The translations under genes and the position numbers were made by a program. The notes beneath the pieces were generated by a model, which had not been told where the DNA came from, did not search any database, and saw only the letters and a list, made by a program, of their open reading frames with translations. From an uncultured Acidimicrobiales bacterium (lineage in GTDB: Bacteria > Actinomycetota > Acidimicrobiia > Acidimicrobiales > Aldehydirespiratoraceae), in the NCBI GenBank assembly GCA_938091985.1, contig CALKOE010000443.1, forward strand, positions 1 to 14,104: DNA of 14,104 nucleotides, given 5' to 3'. Position 1 is the first letter of the stretch, and every line of letters begins with the position of its first letter. Positions 1 through 6,843 of this stretch are shown piece by piece.

Positions 1-103
1 GGCAGGCCTGGGTGCCCGAGTAGTCGAACTCGCAGGCTTGGCCAATCACGATCGGGCCGGAGCCGATGATCAGAATCGACTCGATGTCAGTGCGCTTGGG
101 CAT
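1..103 (-). CDS. carB: Carbamoyl-phosphate synthase large subunit, N-terminal fragment (cut by left window edge)
   Basis: CarB makes carbamoyl phosphate from bicarbonate, ATP and the ammonia that CarA supplies from glutamine. Only the first 34 codons are in the window. They begin [20 protein letters not shown] and continue to a [14 protein letters not shown] segment, the near-invariant CarB N-terminus with its first nucleotide-binding glycine loop. The ATG shares one base with the carA stop codon (TGATG), which implies translational coupling and fits the 1:1 subunit ratio. It is the last pyr-operon gene visible, and the rest lies beyond the left edge. The family assignment is secure despite the short fragment. 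Confidence 0.95.
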   Translation of the reverse strand, partial: MPKRTDIESILIIGSGPIVIGQACEFDYSGTQAC

Positions 104-1203
104 CAGCCGTTTCCTTCCTTGGAGGTGTGCTCGTCCATCAGTGCTGCGAATTCGTCGAAGAGATAGCGGCTGTCGTGGGGGCCGGGCCCCGCTTCGGGGT
201 GGTACTGCACGCTGAAGACCGGCAGTTCCTTGTGGACCAGGCCCTCGAGCGCGCCGTCGTTGAGGCACACGTGGGTCTCGTCGACGTTGGGCACCGAGCC
301 GGTCTCGACCGCGAAGTTGTGGTTCTGGCTCGTGATCTCGACCTTGCCCGTGCGGGTGTCTTGCACCGGCACGTTGCCGCCGTGGTGGCCGAACTTCATC
401 TTGAAGGTCTTGCCGCCGAGGGCGAGCGACAGCACCTGATGACCGAGACAGATCCCGAAGATCGGCACCTCGCCGATCAGCTTCGGAAGCTCGGTCACGA
501 TGCTTCCGGCCTCCTCGGGGTCGCCGGGGCCGTTGGACAAGAACACGCCGTCGGGCTTCATGGCAAGCACGTCGGCCGCTGGGGTGTCGGCGGGCACCAC
601 GGTGACCGTGGCCAGCTCGCCCAGATGGCGAAGCATCGTCTCCTTCACCCCGAGGTCGTAGGCCACGACCTTCCGGGGACCAGCACCCACCGTGTAGGCC
701 TCGGAGGTGCTGACCTGGCTGACCAGGTCGATTCCGGCGGTGCCGGGATCGGCTTGCGCTGCGGCTCGAAGCGCGGCGACGTCGGCGGTGCCAAAGGCGC
801 CGGGCATCGCGCCGCTGTCGCGGATGTGGCGGGTGAGTCGGCGGGTGTCGATGCCGGCGATCCCAGCGATCCCATGGCGCCGAAGGAACGAGTCCAGGTC
901 GCCCTCGGCGCGCCAGTTGCTGTGTCGACGGGCGAGGTCACGGATGATCACGCCCCGGCAGTGCGGGCGCGATGCCTCGTCGTCGGTGGAGTTGACCCCG
1001 TAGTTGCCGATGTGGGGGTAGGTGAACGTGATGATCTGGCCGGCGTAGGACGGGTCGGTGATCACTTCCTGGTAGCCCGACAGGACGGTGTTGAACACGA
1101 CCTCGCCGGACGCGATGCCGTCGACTGGATCGGCACCGATTCCCTCACCCTCGAATACCTCGCCATCGGCGAGGACGAGCTGGTACTCACGAATGTCACT
1201 CAT
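103..1203 (-). CDS. carA: Carbamoyl-phosphate synthase small subunit (glutamine amidotransferase)
   Basis: CarA hydrolyses glutamine and channels ammonia to CarB for carbamoyl phosphate synthesis, feeding both pyrimidines and arginine in the cytoplasm. The 366 residues match the family length. The N-terminal CarA domain (about 1-150) contains the [17 protein letters not shown] segment. The class I amidotransferase domain (about 177-360) has the oxyanion segment SNGPGDP (223-229), nucleophile Cys252 in GICLGHQ, and the His335/Glu337 dyad in YHPEA, so the triad is intact. The ATG at 1203 shares one base with the pyrC stop (TGATG), and the carA stop shares one base with the carB ATG. There is no gap for a promoter on either side, so it should be expressed with the pyr operon. 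Confidence 0.97.
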   Translation of the reverse strand: MSDIREYQLVLADGEVFEGEGIGADPVDGIASGEVVFNTVLSGYQEVITDPSYAGQIITFTYPHIGNYGVNSTDDEASRPHCRGVIIRDLARRHSNWRAEGDLDSFLRRHGIAGIAGIDTRRLTRHIRDSGAMPGAFGTADVAALRAAAQADPGTAGIDLVSQVSTSEAYTVGAGPRKVVAYDLGVKETMLRHLGELATVTVVPADTPAADVLAMKPDGVFLSNGPGDPEEAGSIVTELPKLIGEVPIFGICLGHQVLSLALGGKTFKMKFGHHGGNVPVQDTRTGKVEITSQNHNFAVETGSVPNVDETHVCLNDGALEGLVHKELPVFSVQYHPEAGPGPHDSRYLFDEFAALMDEHTSKEGNG

Positions 1204-2501
1204 CAGCGCTGTGCTTCTCCATCGATCACTACTGCTTCGCCCTTCAAGATCGTGTGGCGTGTTCGGCCACGAACAGCCATGCCCTCGTAGGGCGTGTTGT
1301 TGCTTCGACTCGCCATGGCGTCACCCGAGACGGTCCATGTCGTGTTGGGGTCGATGATGGCAAGGTTCGCGGGGGAACCCTCCACAATTGGCCCGCCATG
1401 GTCGGCCTGGAGTCCCGCGATCGCGGCGGGGCGCCAACTCATCGCAGCCAGCAGCGATTCGATCGGTATGTCGAGATGGGTGTTGGCGATGGCGAACGCC
1501 GTCTCGAGCCCGAGCATGCCCGGAGGAGCATCGGCAAAGGTGCGCTCCTTGTCCTGAGGCGTGTGCGGTGCGTGGTCGGTGGCGATGGCGTCGATCGTGC
1601 CGTCGGCCAGGCCCTCTTTGACCGCGGCGACATCAGCGTCGGTACGAAGCGGCGGATGCACCTTGAACAGCGGGTCGTAGTCCGCGCAGCACGCGTCGGT
1701 GAGACAGAAGTGATGGGTCGCGGCCTCGGCTGTCACCGGGAGCCCGGCGGCCTTGGCGGCGCGGATCATTGCGACTGAACCAGCCGTGGACATGTGCTGG
1801 AAGTGCACCCGAGTTCCGGTGAGGCGGGCCAGCGCGATGTCGCGCATCACCATCAGCTCTTCGGATTCCGACGGCTGCCCGGGAATCCCGAGTCGACTCG
1901 ACCATTCACCTTCGTGCATGTAGGTGCCCTCGCTGAGGGCGTTGACCTCACAGTGCTGGGCCAGAACGATCGGCTGCCCGCCTGAAAGGTGAGCAAGCGA
2001 ACCGGCGTATTCGAGCGCTGTGCGCATGAGACGATCGTCCTGCACGCCGGTGCCGTCGTCGGTGAAGATCCGCACACCGAGCTTCACCAGCTCGGCCATG
2101 GGCGTGAGCGATTCGCCGTCGCGGCCAACCGTGATCGCGGCCGACGGTCGCACGTCACAGATCGTGTCGGCGGCCAGGTCGATGACCTCACGAACGACCG
2201 AGGCGCAGTCCATGGCCGGCGTGGTGTTTGGCATGGCCACGACCGACGTGAAACCGCCGAGCGCAGCGCCCCTGGCGCCCGTCTCGATGGTCTCGGCCTC
2301 TTCCTTACCGGGCTGGCGAAGATGCACGTGGAGATCGACGAGCCCGGGCGACACCACACAGTCGGTGGCGTCGAGCGTGCGGTCGCCGTCGAGCCCCTCC
2401 CCCACGGCGAGAACCGTGCCGTCATCGGTCACCAGAACATCGGCGCGCCGCGTACCGGTCTGATCGATGACGGTGCCACCCTTGATCGCAGTAGTCGTCA
2501 T
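1203..2501 (-). CDS. pyrC: Dihydroorotase (class I)
   Basis: Dihydroorotase cyclises N-carbamoyl-aspartate to dihydroorotate, the third step of UMP synthesis. I chose the ATG at 2501 (432 residues), preceded by a very G-rich ribosome-binding region. An in-frame ATG at 2567 would add 22 unconserved residues and lies inside a hairpin arm. Metal ligands of the class I family are all visible: His58 and His60 in DLHVHLRQPG, Asp149 in FTDDG, His183, His236 in VHFQHMST, and catalytic Asp309 in ATDHAPH. The MPNTTP segment (90-95) is also canonical. One oddity is that the usual NPPLR motif reads HPPLR (His282), at the position where family members normally contact substrate with Asn. All other landmarks suggest an active enzyme. 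The 97-base gap from pyrB is the largest break inside this operon. Confidence 0.96.
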   Translation of the reverse strand: MTTTAIKGGTVIDQTGTRRADVLVTDDGTVLAVGEGLDGDRTLDATDCVVSPGLVDLHVHLRQPGKEEAETIETGARGAALGGFTSVVAMPNTTPAMDCASVVREVIDLAADTICDVRPSAAITVGRDGESLTPMAELVKLGVRIFTDDGTGVQDDRLMRTALEYAGSLAHLSGGQPIVLAQHCEVNALSEGTYMHEGEWSSRLGIPGQPSESEELMVMRDIALARLTGTRVHFQHMSTAGSVAMIRAAKAAGLPVTAEAATHHFCLTDACCADYDPLFKVHPPLRTDADVAAVKEGLADGTIDAIATDHAPHTPQDKERTFADAPPGMLGLETAFAIANTHLDIPIESLLAAMSWRPAAIAGLQADHGGPIVEGSPANLAIIDPNTTWTVSGDAMASRSNNTPYEGMAVRGRTRHTILKGEAVVIDGEAQR

Positions 2502-2598
2502 CACTCCCCCACCCCCCTTGCGATCTGTGTCGACAAGCCCTGCGTCTGACAGAGGGGAAGTCGACATAGATCGGGGGTTGGGGTGGTGGTTGGGCCGC
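2502..2598 (-). promoter_or_regulatory. pyrB-pyrC intercistronic leader with long inverted repeat that can cover the pyrC ribosome-binding site
   Basis: In the mRNA sense, 14-base arms CGATCTATGTCGAC (2573-2560) and GTCGACACAGATCG (2534-2521) pair with a single A-C mismatch around a 25-base loop, which can fold further through TCTG/CAGA or CCC/GGG pairing. Outside the core stem, the upstream C-tracts (CACCCCAACCCCC, about 2586-2574) are complementary to the downstream G-tracts GGGGGG (2517-2512) and GGGGG (2510-2506). Those G-tracts form the purine-rich sequence just before the pyrC ATG. The complete fold would therefore bury the pyrC ribosome-binding site. No U-run follows, so it is not a classical terminator. 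Enteric pyrC is known to be controlled by a hairpin over its ribosome-binding site; similar control here is inference. Confidence 0.6.
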
Positions 2599-3549
2599 TC
2601 ATGCGACGTCTGCCCTTTCGTCGACGAGGTCGAGTCCCGACCCCAGTAGCAAATACAGGACGGCCATCCGCACGGCGATGCCGTTGGTGACCTGTTCGGT
2701 GATCACGGCGTTGGGTCGATCGGCAACCTCGCCGGCGATCTCGACGCCGCGGTTCATCGGGCCGGGATGCATGATCAGCGCGTCGTCCTTGAGGCGAGAC
2801 GCGCGTGCGGCGGTGAGGCCATATTCCTCGTGGAACTCGCGCAGCGTCGGCACGACGGACTGTTCCTGGCGCTCCAGCTGCATGCGCAGCAGATAGCAGA
2901 TGTCGATGTCTTCGATGACCTCGTCGAGGTCGTGGGTGACCTTCACAGGCCAGCCCTCGAGGCTCGGCGGCAACAAGGTCTGCGGTGCCACGAAGGTCAC
3001 CTCGGCACCCATCTTCGCAAACCCGATCGCGTTGGAACGGGCCACACGCGAATGCTTGATGTCGCCAACGATCGCGATCCGTCGGCCATCGAGGTCACCC
3101 AGGTGCCGGGTGGCGGTATAGAGATCGAGCAGCGACTGGGTCGGGTGTTGGTGCCACCCGTCGCCGGCGTTGACCACGCATGCGTCGGTCCATTGTGTGA
3201 TCCGGTGGGGAGCACCGGCCCCGCTGTGGCGAACGACGATGCCGTCGACGCCCATCGCCGAGATCGTCTCCACGGTGTCACGTAGCGATTCGCCCTTGTT
3301 GACCGATGACGAGCTGACACTGAAGTTCATGCTGTCGGCCGAAAGCCGCTTGGCGGCTGTCTCGAACGAGAGCCGGGTGCGGGTCGAGTCCTCGTAGAAC
3401 AACCAGGCGATCGTCTTGCCTCGAAGCGCCGGAACCTTCGGGATCTGCCGAGCGCTCACCTCGGTGAACGACTCGGTCAGGTTGAGGAGCTGTTCGATGT
3501 CGTCTCGGTCGAGGTCTGCCATCGACAGCAGATGGCGCATCGCGCTCAC
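2599..3549 (-). CDS. pyrB: Aspartate carbamoyltransferase catalytic subunit
   Basis: PyrB joins carbamoyl phosphate and aspartate to give N-carbamoyl-aspartate, the committed step of pyrimidine synthesis. The 316 residues fit a catalytic chain. The carbamoyl-phosphate loop STRTR is at 55-59, the Lys85 loop (SVNKGES) follows, HQHPTQ is at 133-138, and the aspartate-side HPGPMNRG lies at 261-268. The preferred start is GTG at 3549, which overlaps the pyrR stop as GTGA. An in-frame ATG three codons later (3540) would give MRHLLSM and is a reasonable alternative. No pyrI-type regulatory subunit is present, so control is more likely through PyrR and operon expression than by nucleotide allostery of an associated regulatory chain. 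Confidence 0.97.
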   Translation of the reverse strand: MSAMRHLLSMADLDRDDIEQLLNLTESFTEVSARQIPKVPALRGKTIAWLFYEDSTRTRLSFETAAKRLSADSMNFSVSSSSVNKGESLRDTVETISAMGVDGIVVRHSGAGAPHRITQWTDACVVNAGDGWHQHPTQSLLDLYTATRHLGDLDGRRIAIVGDIKHSRVARSNAIGFAKMGAEVTFVAPQTLLPPSLEGWPVKVTHDLDEVIEDIDICYLLRMQLERQEQSVVPTLREFHEEYGLTAARASRLKDDALIMHPGPMNRGVEIAGEVADRPNAVITEQVTNGIAVRMAVLYLLLGSGLDLVDERADVA

Positions 3550-4112
3550 GAGACATCTCCGAGATCGACGCCGGCGTCGTGCACATCGACGAGTTCGTCT
3601 CGTCGCGTCGGCAGGTTCTTGCCGACGAAGTCCGGACGGATCGGAAGCTCGCGATGGCCGCGGTCGACCATCACCGCCAACTGGATCGCCTGGGGCCGCC
3701 CATAGCTATGGATTGCATCGAGCGCAGCCCGCACGGTGCGACCCGTGTAGAGCACATCGTCGACCAGCACGATCACCTTGCCACTGGGGTCGCCGGGGAT
3801 CTCTGTGGCGGCTTCGGGCATCACCGGGCGGAGACCGAAGTCGTCACGATGCATCGTGGCGTCGAGACTGCCGACCGGCACCTCGCTGCCTTCGATCTCG
3901 CGGATGTCGTCGGCCAGGCGGCGAGAAAGGTCGACGCCACCGGTCTGCAAACCGACAATCATCAGGTCATCGGCGCCATGGTTGCGCTCGAGAATCTCAT
4001 GGGCCATTCGTCGAACGGCTCGGCTGACATCATCGGATGTCATCACCCGGGTCCGGGCCTGGAATTCGCCCCCGCTCGGGGGCGCTGCCAGGCGACGTTC
4101 TCGCTCTGCCAC
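3546..4112 (-). CDS. pyrR: Pyrimidine operon RNA-binding regulator / uracil phosphoribosyltransferase PyrR
   Basis: PyrR binds a conserved loop in pyr mRNA when UMP or UTP is plentiful and lowers expression; many homologues also make UMP from uracil and PRPP. The 188-residue protein has the phosphoribosyltransferase fold, with the PRPP loop VLVDDVLYTGRTVRAALD at about 115-132. DATMHRDDF (84-92) and the ELPIRPDFVGKNLPT segment (155-169) are also typical. The start is GTG at 4112, preceded by GAGAAGGA with a 4-base spacer. It has roughly 15-20 more N-terminal residues than compact homologues; the internal ATG (residue 24) would cut into the conserved RVMTSDDV start of the fold. It heads the operon and has a consensus PyrR target in its own leader, implying autoregulation. 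Confidence 0.96.
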   Translation of the reverse strand: MAERERRLAAPPSGGEFQARTRVMTSDDVSRAVRRMAHEILERNHGADDLMIVGLQTGGVDLSRRLADDIREIEGSEVPVGSLDATMHRDDFGLRPVMPEAATEIPGDPSGKVIVLVDDVLYTGRTVRAALDAIHSYGRPQAIQLAVMVDRGHRELPIRPDFVGKNLPTRRDELVDVHDAGVDLGDVS

Positions 4113-4116
4113 GTAG

Positions 4117-4124
4117 TCCTTCTC
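4117..4124 (-). promoter_or_regulatory. pyrR ribosome-binding site
   Basis: GAGAAGGA ends 4 bases before the GTG at 4112 and fixes that start. It lies 8 bases downstream of the PyrR-loop stem, so a PyrR-bound hairpin would sit within the footprint of an initiating 30S subunit. GGACT (4119-4115), which overlaps the site, is also complementary to AGTCC (4149-4145) in the loop, so a competing pairing is possible. Confidence 0.7.
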
Positions 4125-4132
4125 TCGTCCGT

Positions 4133-4152
4133 ATGAGCCTCTCTGGACTCAT
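4133..4152 (-). promoter_or_regulatory. PyrR-binding RNA loop in the pyr operon leader
   Basis: The transcript reads AGUCCAGAGAGGCU at 4149-4136, matching all positions of the PyrR binding-loop consensus established in Bacillus (ARUCCNGNGAGGYU). It is closed by an ATGAG/CTCAT stem (4152-4148 with 4137-4133), and inside it CC pairs with GG around a short purine loop with one bulge, the expected geometry. It lies about 21 bases upstream of the pyrR start. No terminator hairpin with a U-run lies between it and pyrR, so translational repression, as reported for Mycobacterium smegmatis pyrR, is more likely than Bacillus-type attenuation. The pattern match is direct; the mechanism is inference. Confidence 0.88.
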
Positions 4153-4169
4153 TTCACGGTCGAGTTCGC

Positions 4170-4175
4170 AACGTA
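4170..4175 (-). promoter_or_regulatory. Candidate -10 box of the pyr operon promoter
   Basis: TACGTT (4175-4170) fits the actinobacterial TAnnnT -10 pattern and is preceded by a TG-like step (CTGT). No convincing -35 is visible in the GC-rich sequence upstream, which is common in this group. Transcription would begin near 4163, giving a leader of about 50 bases that carries the complete PyrR loop and the ribosome-binding site. The 153-base gap, the only large gap in the left half of the window, is the natural place for this promoter. Confidence 0.5.
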
Positions 4176-4231
4176 ACAGACGCGCGACCCGCGACCCCGC
4201 GCGGATTGCTGTGGATTTCGCGCGAATTTGC

Positions 4232-4252
4232 CGACAGGTGGGGCCCACGTCG
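4232..4252 (-). terminator. Possible hairpin terminator after the acetyltransferase gene (no U-run)
   Basis: Fourteen to thirty-four bases past the GNAT stop, the transcript can fold CGAC-GTGG/CCAC-GTCG around a GCC loop, with a 2-base bulge (CU) on the 3' side. That is an 8-bp GC-rich stem. The next bases are G and C rather than a U-tract, so it does not meet the classical definition; many actinobacterial hairpin terminators also lack U-runs. It separates the aro/efp/nusB cluster from the pyr promoter, which makes a boundary role sensible. Confidence 0.35.
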
Positions 4253-4265
4253 TAGAGCCATGCGC

Positions 4266-4775
4266 CTACGAGCGCGATCGTCGCCAGACGCCCGGGGCGA
4301 AGGGCTCGAATCTGGCCCGACTTGCCACGCGCTCAGAGGCGGGGTTGTCGACACTGATCTGGGCGAGCACGTGGTCGATCGGGGTCGACTCGAGGGTCCA
4401 GTCCGCCAGAAGCGCGACCGCGGCCGTCGCGACTCCGACGCCGCGGGCCTCCTCGTGCACCCACCACCCCATCAATGCCGCACGACGGCCGGGGTCGAGG
4501 CGGGAGAAACCCACCTCGCCGAGGACTCGGTCGTCGTCGAGCGCCGCGATGACGAGGTCGAACGCAACCCCCGCCCGCCGGCGTTCATCGCATCCCACGA
4601 TCCAGCGACGAGCGGCCGCTTCGGAGGGGTCGGGCGGCGGCGTCGACCCTGCGATGATCGCCGGGTCGTGCCATGCCATCGACAGCGACGGTGCGTCACC
4701 CACGCGCCAGGGGCGCAGTCGGATCGTTTCCGTCGCCAGTTCGGCGACCTCGAGCACGATCAGCTCGGCGTTCAC
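4266..4775 (-). CDS. GNAT-family N-acetyltransferase (RimJ/RimL-like)
   Basis: This 169-residue protein has the GNAT fold used to move an acetyl group from acetyl-CoA to an amine. The N-terminal ETIRLRPWRVGDAPSL strand-helix is typical of RimJ/RimL-like members. The acetyl-CoA pyrophosphate-binding motif A appears as EEARGVGVATAAV (about 117-129), and ISVDNPASERVASRARFE provides motif B. The start is GTG at 4775, overlapping the nusB stop as GTGA; longer upstream readings in this frame run through nusB and lack family similarity. The substrate cannot be told from sequence: a ribosomal-protein or other N-terminal amine, an antibiotic or a small metabolite are all possible. It is the last gene before a hairpin and the pyr promoter, so it probably ends the upstream operon. 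Confidence 0.85.
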   Translation of the reverse strand: MNAELIVLEVAELATETIRLRPWRVGDAPSLSMAWHDPAIIAGSTPPPDPSEAAARRWIVGCDERRRAGVAFDLVIAALDDDRVLGEVGFSRLDPGRRAALMGWWVHEEARGVGVATAAVALLADWTLESTPIDHVLAQISVDNPASERVASRARFEPFAPGVWRRSRS

Positions 4776-5179
4776 GCCTCGTTCGGACGAAGCTCGTTGG
4801 CAACCGAGCGCAGCACGCCATTGAGGAAGCGAGGCGAATCCTCGCCGCAATACTGCGTCGCCAACTCGACCGCTTCGCTCAACACTGCGCCGGTGGGCAC
4901 ATCGGAGCGTGAACGAAGCTCCCAGGTGGCCATTCGGGCGATCACTCGATCGACGATCGCCATACGTTCGAGGCGCCAACCCGTGAGGTTCCGCCGGATG
5001 ATGTCATCGAGCTCGACACGGTCGGCGTCGATTCCCTCGACCATGGTGGTCGCGTAGTCCTCGAGCGGGATGGGTCGGGCCGCGAAGGCATCCGCGATCG
5101 ACTCACCCGTGAGTTCGGTCTCATAGAGGAACGAAAGCGCCTCTTCTCTCGCTTCGCGGCGACCGCCGACGGCGCTCAC
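4772..5179 (-). CDS. nusB: Transcription antitermination factor NusB
   Basis: NusB binds boxA RNA together with ribosomal protein S10 (NusE) and helps RNA polymerase read through rRNA operons. The 135-residue all-helical protein has the family landmarks: the N-terminal RREAREEALSFLYETE helix, the central IVDRVIARMATWELRS segment, and the C-terminal AVELATQYCGEDSPRFLNGVL, a strong NusB signature. The start is GTG at 5179, overlapping the efp stop as GTGA, and the nusB stop overlaps the next GTG in the same way. The efp-nusB pairing is widely conserved in Gram-positive bacteria. Confidence 0.96.
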   Translation of the reverse strand: MSAVGGRREAREEALSFLYETELTGESIADAFAARPIPLEDYATTMVEGIDADRVELDDIIRRNLTGWRLERMAIVDRVIARMATWELRSRSDVPTGAVLSEAVELATQYCGEDSPRFLNGVLRSVANELRPNEA

Positions 5180-5739
5180 GCTCGACTGAGGTATTCCCCG
5201 GAGCGCGTGTCGATCCTGACGCGCTCTCCGGGCTCGATGAACAGCGGGACCTGGATGACCAGGCCGGTCTCGAGCGTTGCCGGCTTCGTGCCACCGGACG
5301 AACGGTCGCCCTGCAACCCGGGCTCGGTCTCCGCGATGTTCAGCTCCACTGCCGCGGCCAAGTCGGTCCCAACGATCTCGGTGCCGAACATCAGCAGAAC
5401 CGCGGTGGACCCGTCGACGATGTAGTTGCCGGTGTCGCCAAGGGCTTCCGGCGTGACGTTGATCTGCTCATACGTCTCGTTGTCCATGAAGACGTAGTCG
5501 TCGCCGTCTTTGTAGAGGAAGTTCATCTCGCGCTTGTCGATCGTGGCGCGTTCGACCTTCTCGCCGGCGCGGAAGGTGCGCTCGACCGTGCCACCAGCGC
5601 GCACGTTGCGCAGACTGGTGCGAACGAATGCGTGGCCCTTGCCCGGCTTCACGTGTTGGAAGTCGACGATCTGGAACAACCCATCGTCGAGCTGGAGGGT
5701 CATCCCGTTCTTCAGGTCGTTGGTGGTGATGGTCGGCAC
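5176..5739 (-). CDS. efp: Translation elongation factor P
   Basis: EF-P enters the E site of ribosomes stalled on polyproline stretches and promotes peptide bond formation. The 187 residues and three-domain layout are standard: a KOW-like domain I (about 1-63), an OB domain II, and a C-terminal OB domain III containing the PATLETGLVIQVPLFIEPGE signature. The tip loop is KPGKGHAF (31-38) with Lys34 at the apex. Many actinobacterial EF-P proteins have PGKGP here and work unmodified; this one has His36 instead of that proline. No EpmA/EpmB or EarP gene is in view. The start is GTG at 5739, preceded by AGGAG at 5749-5745 with a 5-base spacer, so it has its own ribosome-binding site after a 12-base gap from pepP. 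Confidence 0.97.
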   Translation of the reverse strand: MPTITTNDLKNGMTLQLDDGLFQIVDFQHVKPGKGHAFVRTSLRNVRAGGTVERTFRAGEKVERATIDKREMNFLYKDGDDYVFMDNETYEQINVTPEALGDTGNYIVDGSTAVLLMFGTEIVGTDLAAAVELNIAETEPGLQGDRSSGGTKPATLETGLVIQVPLFIEPGERVRIDTRSGEYLSRA

Positions 5740-5744
5740 GGGAA

Positions 5745-5749
5745 CTCCT
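5745..5749 (-). promoter_or_regulatory. efp ribosome-binding site
   Basis: AGGAG with a 5-base spacer to the GTG at 5739. It begins 3 bases past the pepP stop codon. It is one of the few recognisable Shine-Dalgarno sequences in this cluster, where most genes rely on stop/start overlap, and may let efp be translated more strongly than its neighbours. Confidence 0.75.
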
Positions 5750-5751
5750 GG

Positions 5752-6843
5752 CTACTTCAGGGAAATCTTCGGGGAACGGGTCAACGGGCGGCAGCCGTCG
5801 TCGGTGACGACCACCATGTCTTCGACCCGGACGCCGCCCACGCCGGGGAGGTAGATCCCGGGCTCGACAGTGATGACCTGGCCGGGCTGGAGGATAGCGG
5901 TGTTGCCGCCACGGACCGCAGGGAGCTCGTGGATGTCGAGACCCACACCATGGCCGGTGCCGTGGCCGAATTCGGGGCCGTAGCCCTCCTCGGTGATCAG
6001 GTCTCGACAGACGGCATCGATCTGACCGACCTCGATACCGGGACGCACCGCCGCCACCCCGGCGGCTTGCGCTCGGGTGACAATCTCGTGGATCTTGATC
6101 GCGGTGTCGTCAGGAGCGCCGACCATGAACGTGCGGGTCATGTCGCTTCGATACGCGTCGACCACCGATCCGGCGTCGATCACAACGAGGTCACCCTCGA
6201 CGAATGCTCGATCGCCGGGCCGGGCGTGGGGCAATGCGGCATTGGGTCCGCCGGCGACGATGGTCTCGTAGGCCGGTCCGGATGCGCCTCTGGCCCGCAT
6301 GCCGTCGTCGAGCGCAGCCGCAAGTTGACGCTCCGTAGTGCCCACGACCAACAGTCCGGCGACGTCGGCGAGTGTCTGGTCGACGATCTCTGCCGCTCGC
6401 TGCATCCGGACCAGCTCGGCATCGTCCTTCACGCTGCGGAGCTCGGTAATCAGGGAGTGGGTTGCGACGAGCTCACCCTGGACGGCCTCGGCCCATCGCT
6501 GCTGATCGGCCCAGCTGATGTCGTCGGCCTCGAGCGCGACCCGAGGGATCGCCTGGAGCACGGCAGCGCCATTCGCCACAACCGCACTGTCGACATGAAC
6601 GGCGACGTCGGCCCCGCCCTCCTCGATCTGTGCCGGGGCCTGTGTCGCATAGCGGCTGTCGGTGAGCAAGACGGCCTCATCGGCCGACACAACAAGCGCA
6701 CCGAACGACCCGGTGAAGCCGGTACACCAACGGATGTTGGTGAGGTTGGTGACCACGATCGCCTCGGCTCCCGCTTCGGCCGTGGCTATGCGAACCCGCT
6801 CGAGACGTCCGTCGACCCGCAGCGGCGGCAGCGAGTCGCTCAC
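5752..6843 (-). CDS. pepQ: M24-family metallopeptidase (Xaa-Pro aminopeptidase / PepQ-like)
   Basis: M24 enzymes of this type remove N-terminal residues before proline or split Xaa-Pro dipeptides with two metal ions. The protein is 363 residues from the GTG at 6843, which overlaps the aroQ stop as GTGA. A creatinase-like N-terminal domain (about 10-135, containing NLTNIRWCTGFTGS) is followed by the pita-bread catalytic domain. Metal ligands are Asp223 and Asp234 (VIDAGSVVDAYRSDMTRTF), His298 (GHGTGHGVG), Glu327 (VEPGIYL) and Glu341 (RVED), all present; supporting His206 and His305 are also visible. Sequence cannot decide between aminopeptidase P and prolidase. Its place between aroQ and efp is conserved in actinobacteria and Firmicutes, where it is usually called pepQ or pepP. 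Confidence 0.93.
   Translation of the reverse strand: MSDSLPPLRVDGRLERVRIATAEAGAEAIVVTNLTNIRWCTGFTGSFGALVVSADEAVLLTDSRYATQAPAQIEEGGADVAVHVDSAVVANGAAVLQAIPRVALEADDISWADQQRWAEAVQGELVATHSLITELRSVKDDAELVRMQRAAEIVDQTLADVAGLLVVGTTERQLAAALDDGMRARGASGPAYETIVAGGPNAALPHARPGDRAFVEGDLVVIDAGSVVDAYRSDMTRTFMVGAPDDTAIKIHEIVTRAQAAGVAAVRPGIEVGQIDAVCRDLITEEGYGPEFGHGTGHGVGLDIHELPAVRGGNTAILQPGQVITVEPGIYLPGVGGVRVEDMVVVTDDGCRPLTRSPKISLK

Noticed and set aside
127..1290. 387-codon open frame on the plus strand opposite carA
   Set aside because: It is the antisense shadow of a GC-rich gene; its protein has no recognisable motif, while carA on the other strand has a complete active site.
2502..2567. 22-residue N-terminal extension of PyrC from the ATG at 2567
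   Set aside because: The extra residues are not family-like, the ATG lies inside a hairpin arm, and the ATG at 2501 has a purine-rich site just upstream.
2502..2598. pyrB-pyrC hairpin as a PyrR loop or a rho-independent terminator
   Set aside because: The loop does not match ARUCCNGNGAGGYU and no U-run follows the stem.
4218..4227. TTCGCGCGAA palindrome upstream of the pyr promoter
   Set aside because: Ten-base dyads of CG repeats are common in GC-rich DNA, and nothing about its position supports an operator or terminator.
4776..4979. 68-residue N-terminal extension of the acetyltransferase
   Set aside because: It runs entirely through nusB in another frame and shows no GNAT features; the GTG at 4775 forms the usual GTGA overlap.
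4206..5057. 283-codon plus-strand open frame opposite the GNAT and nusB genes
   Set aside because: Low-complexity basic sequence with no family motif; the opposite strand carries GNAT and NusB signatures.
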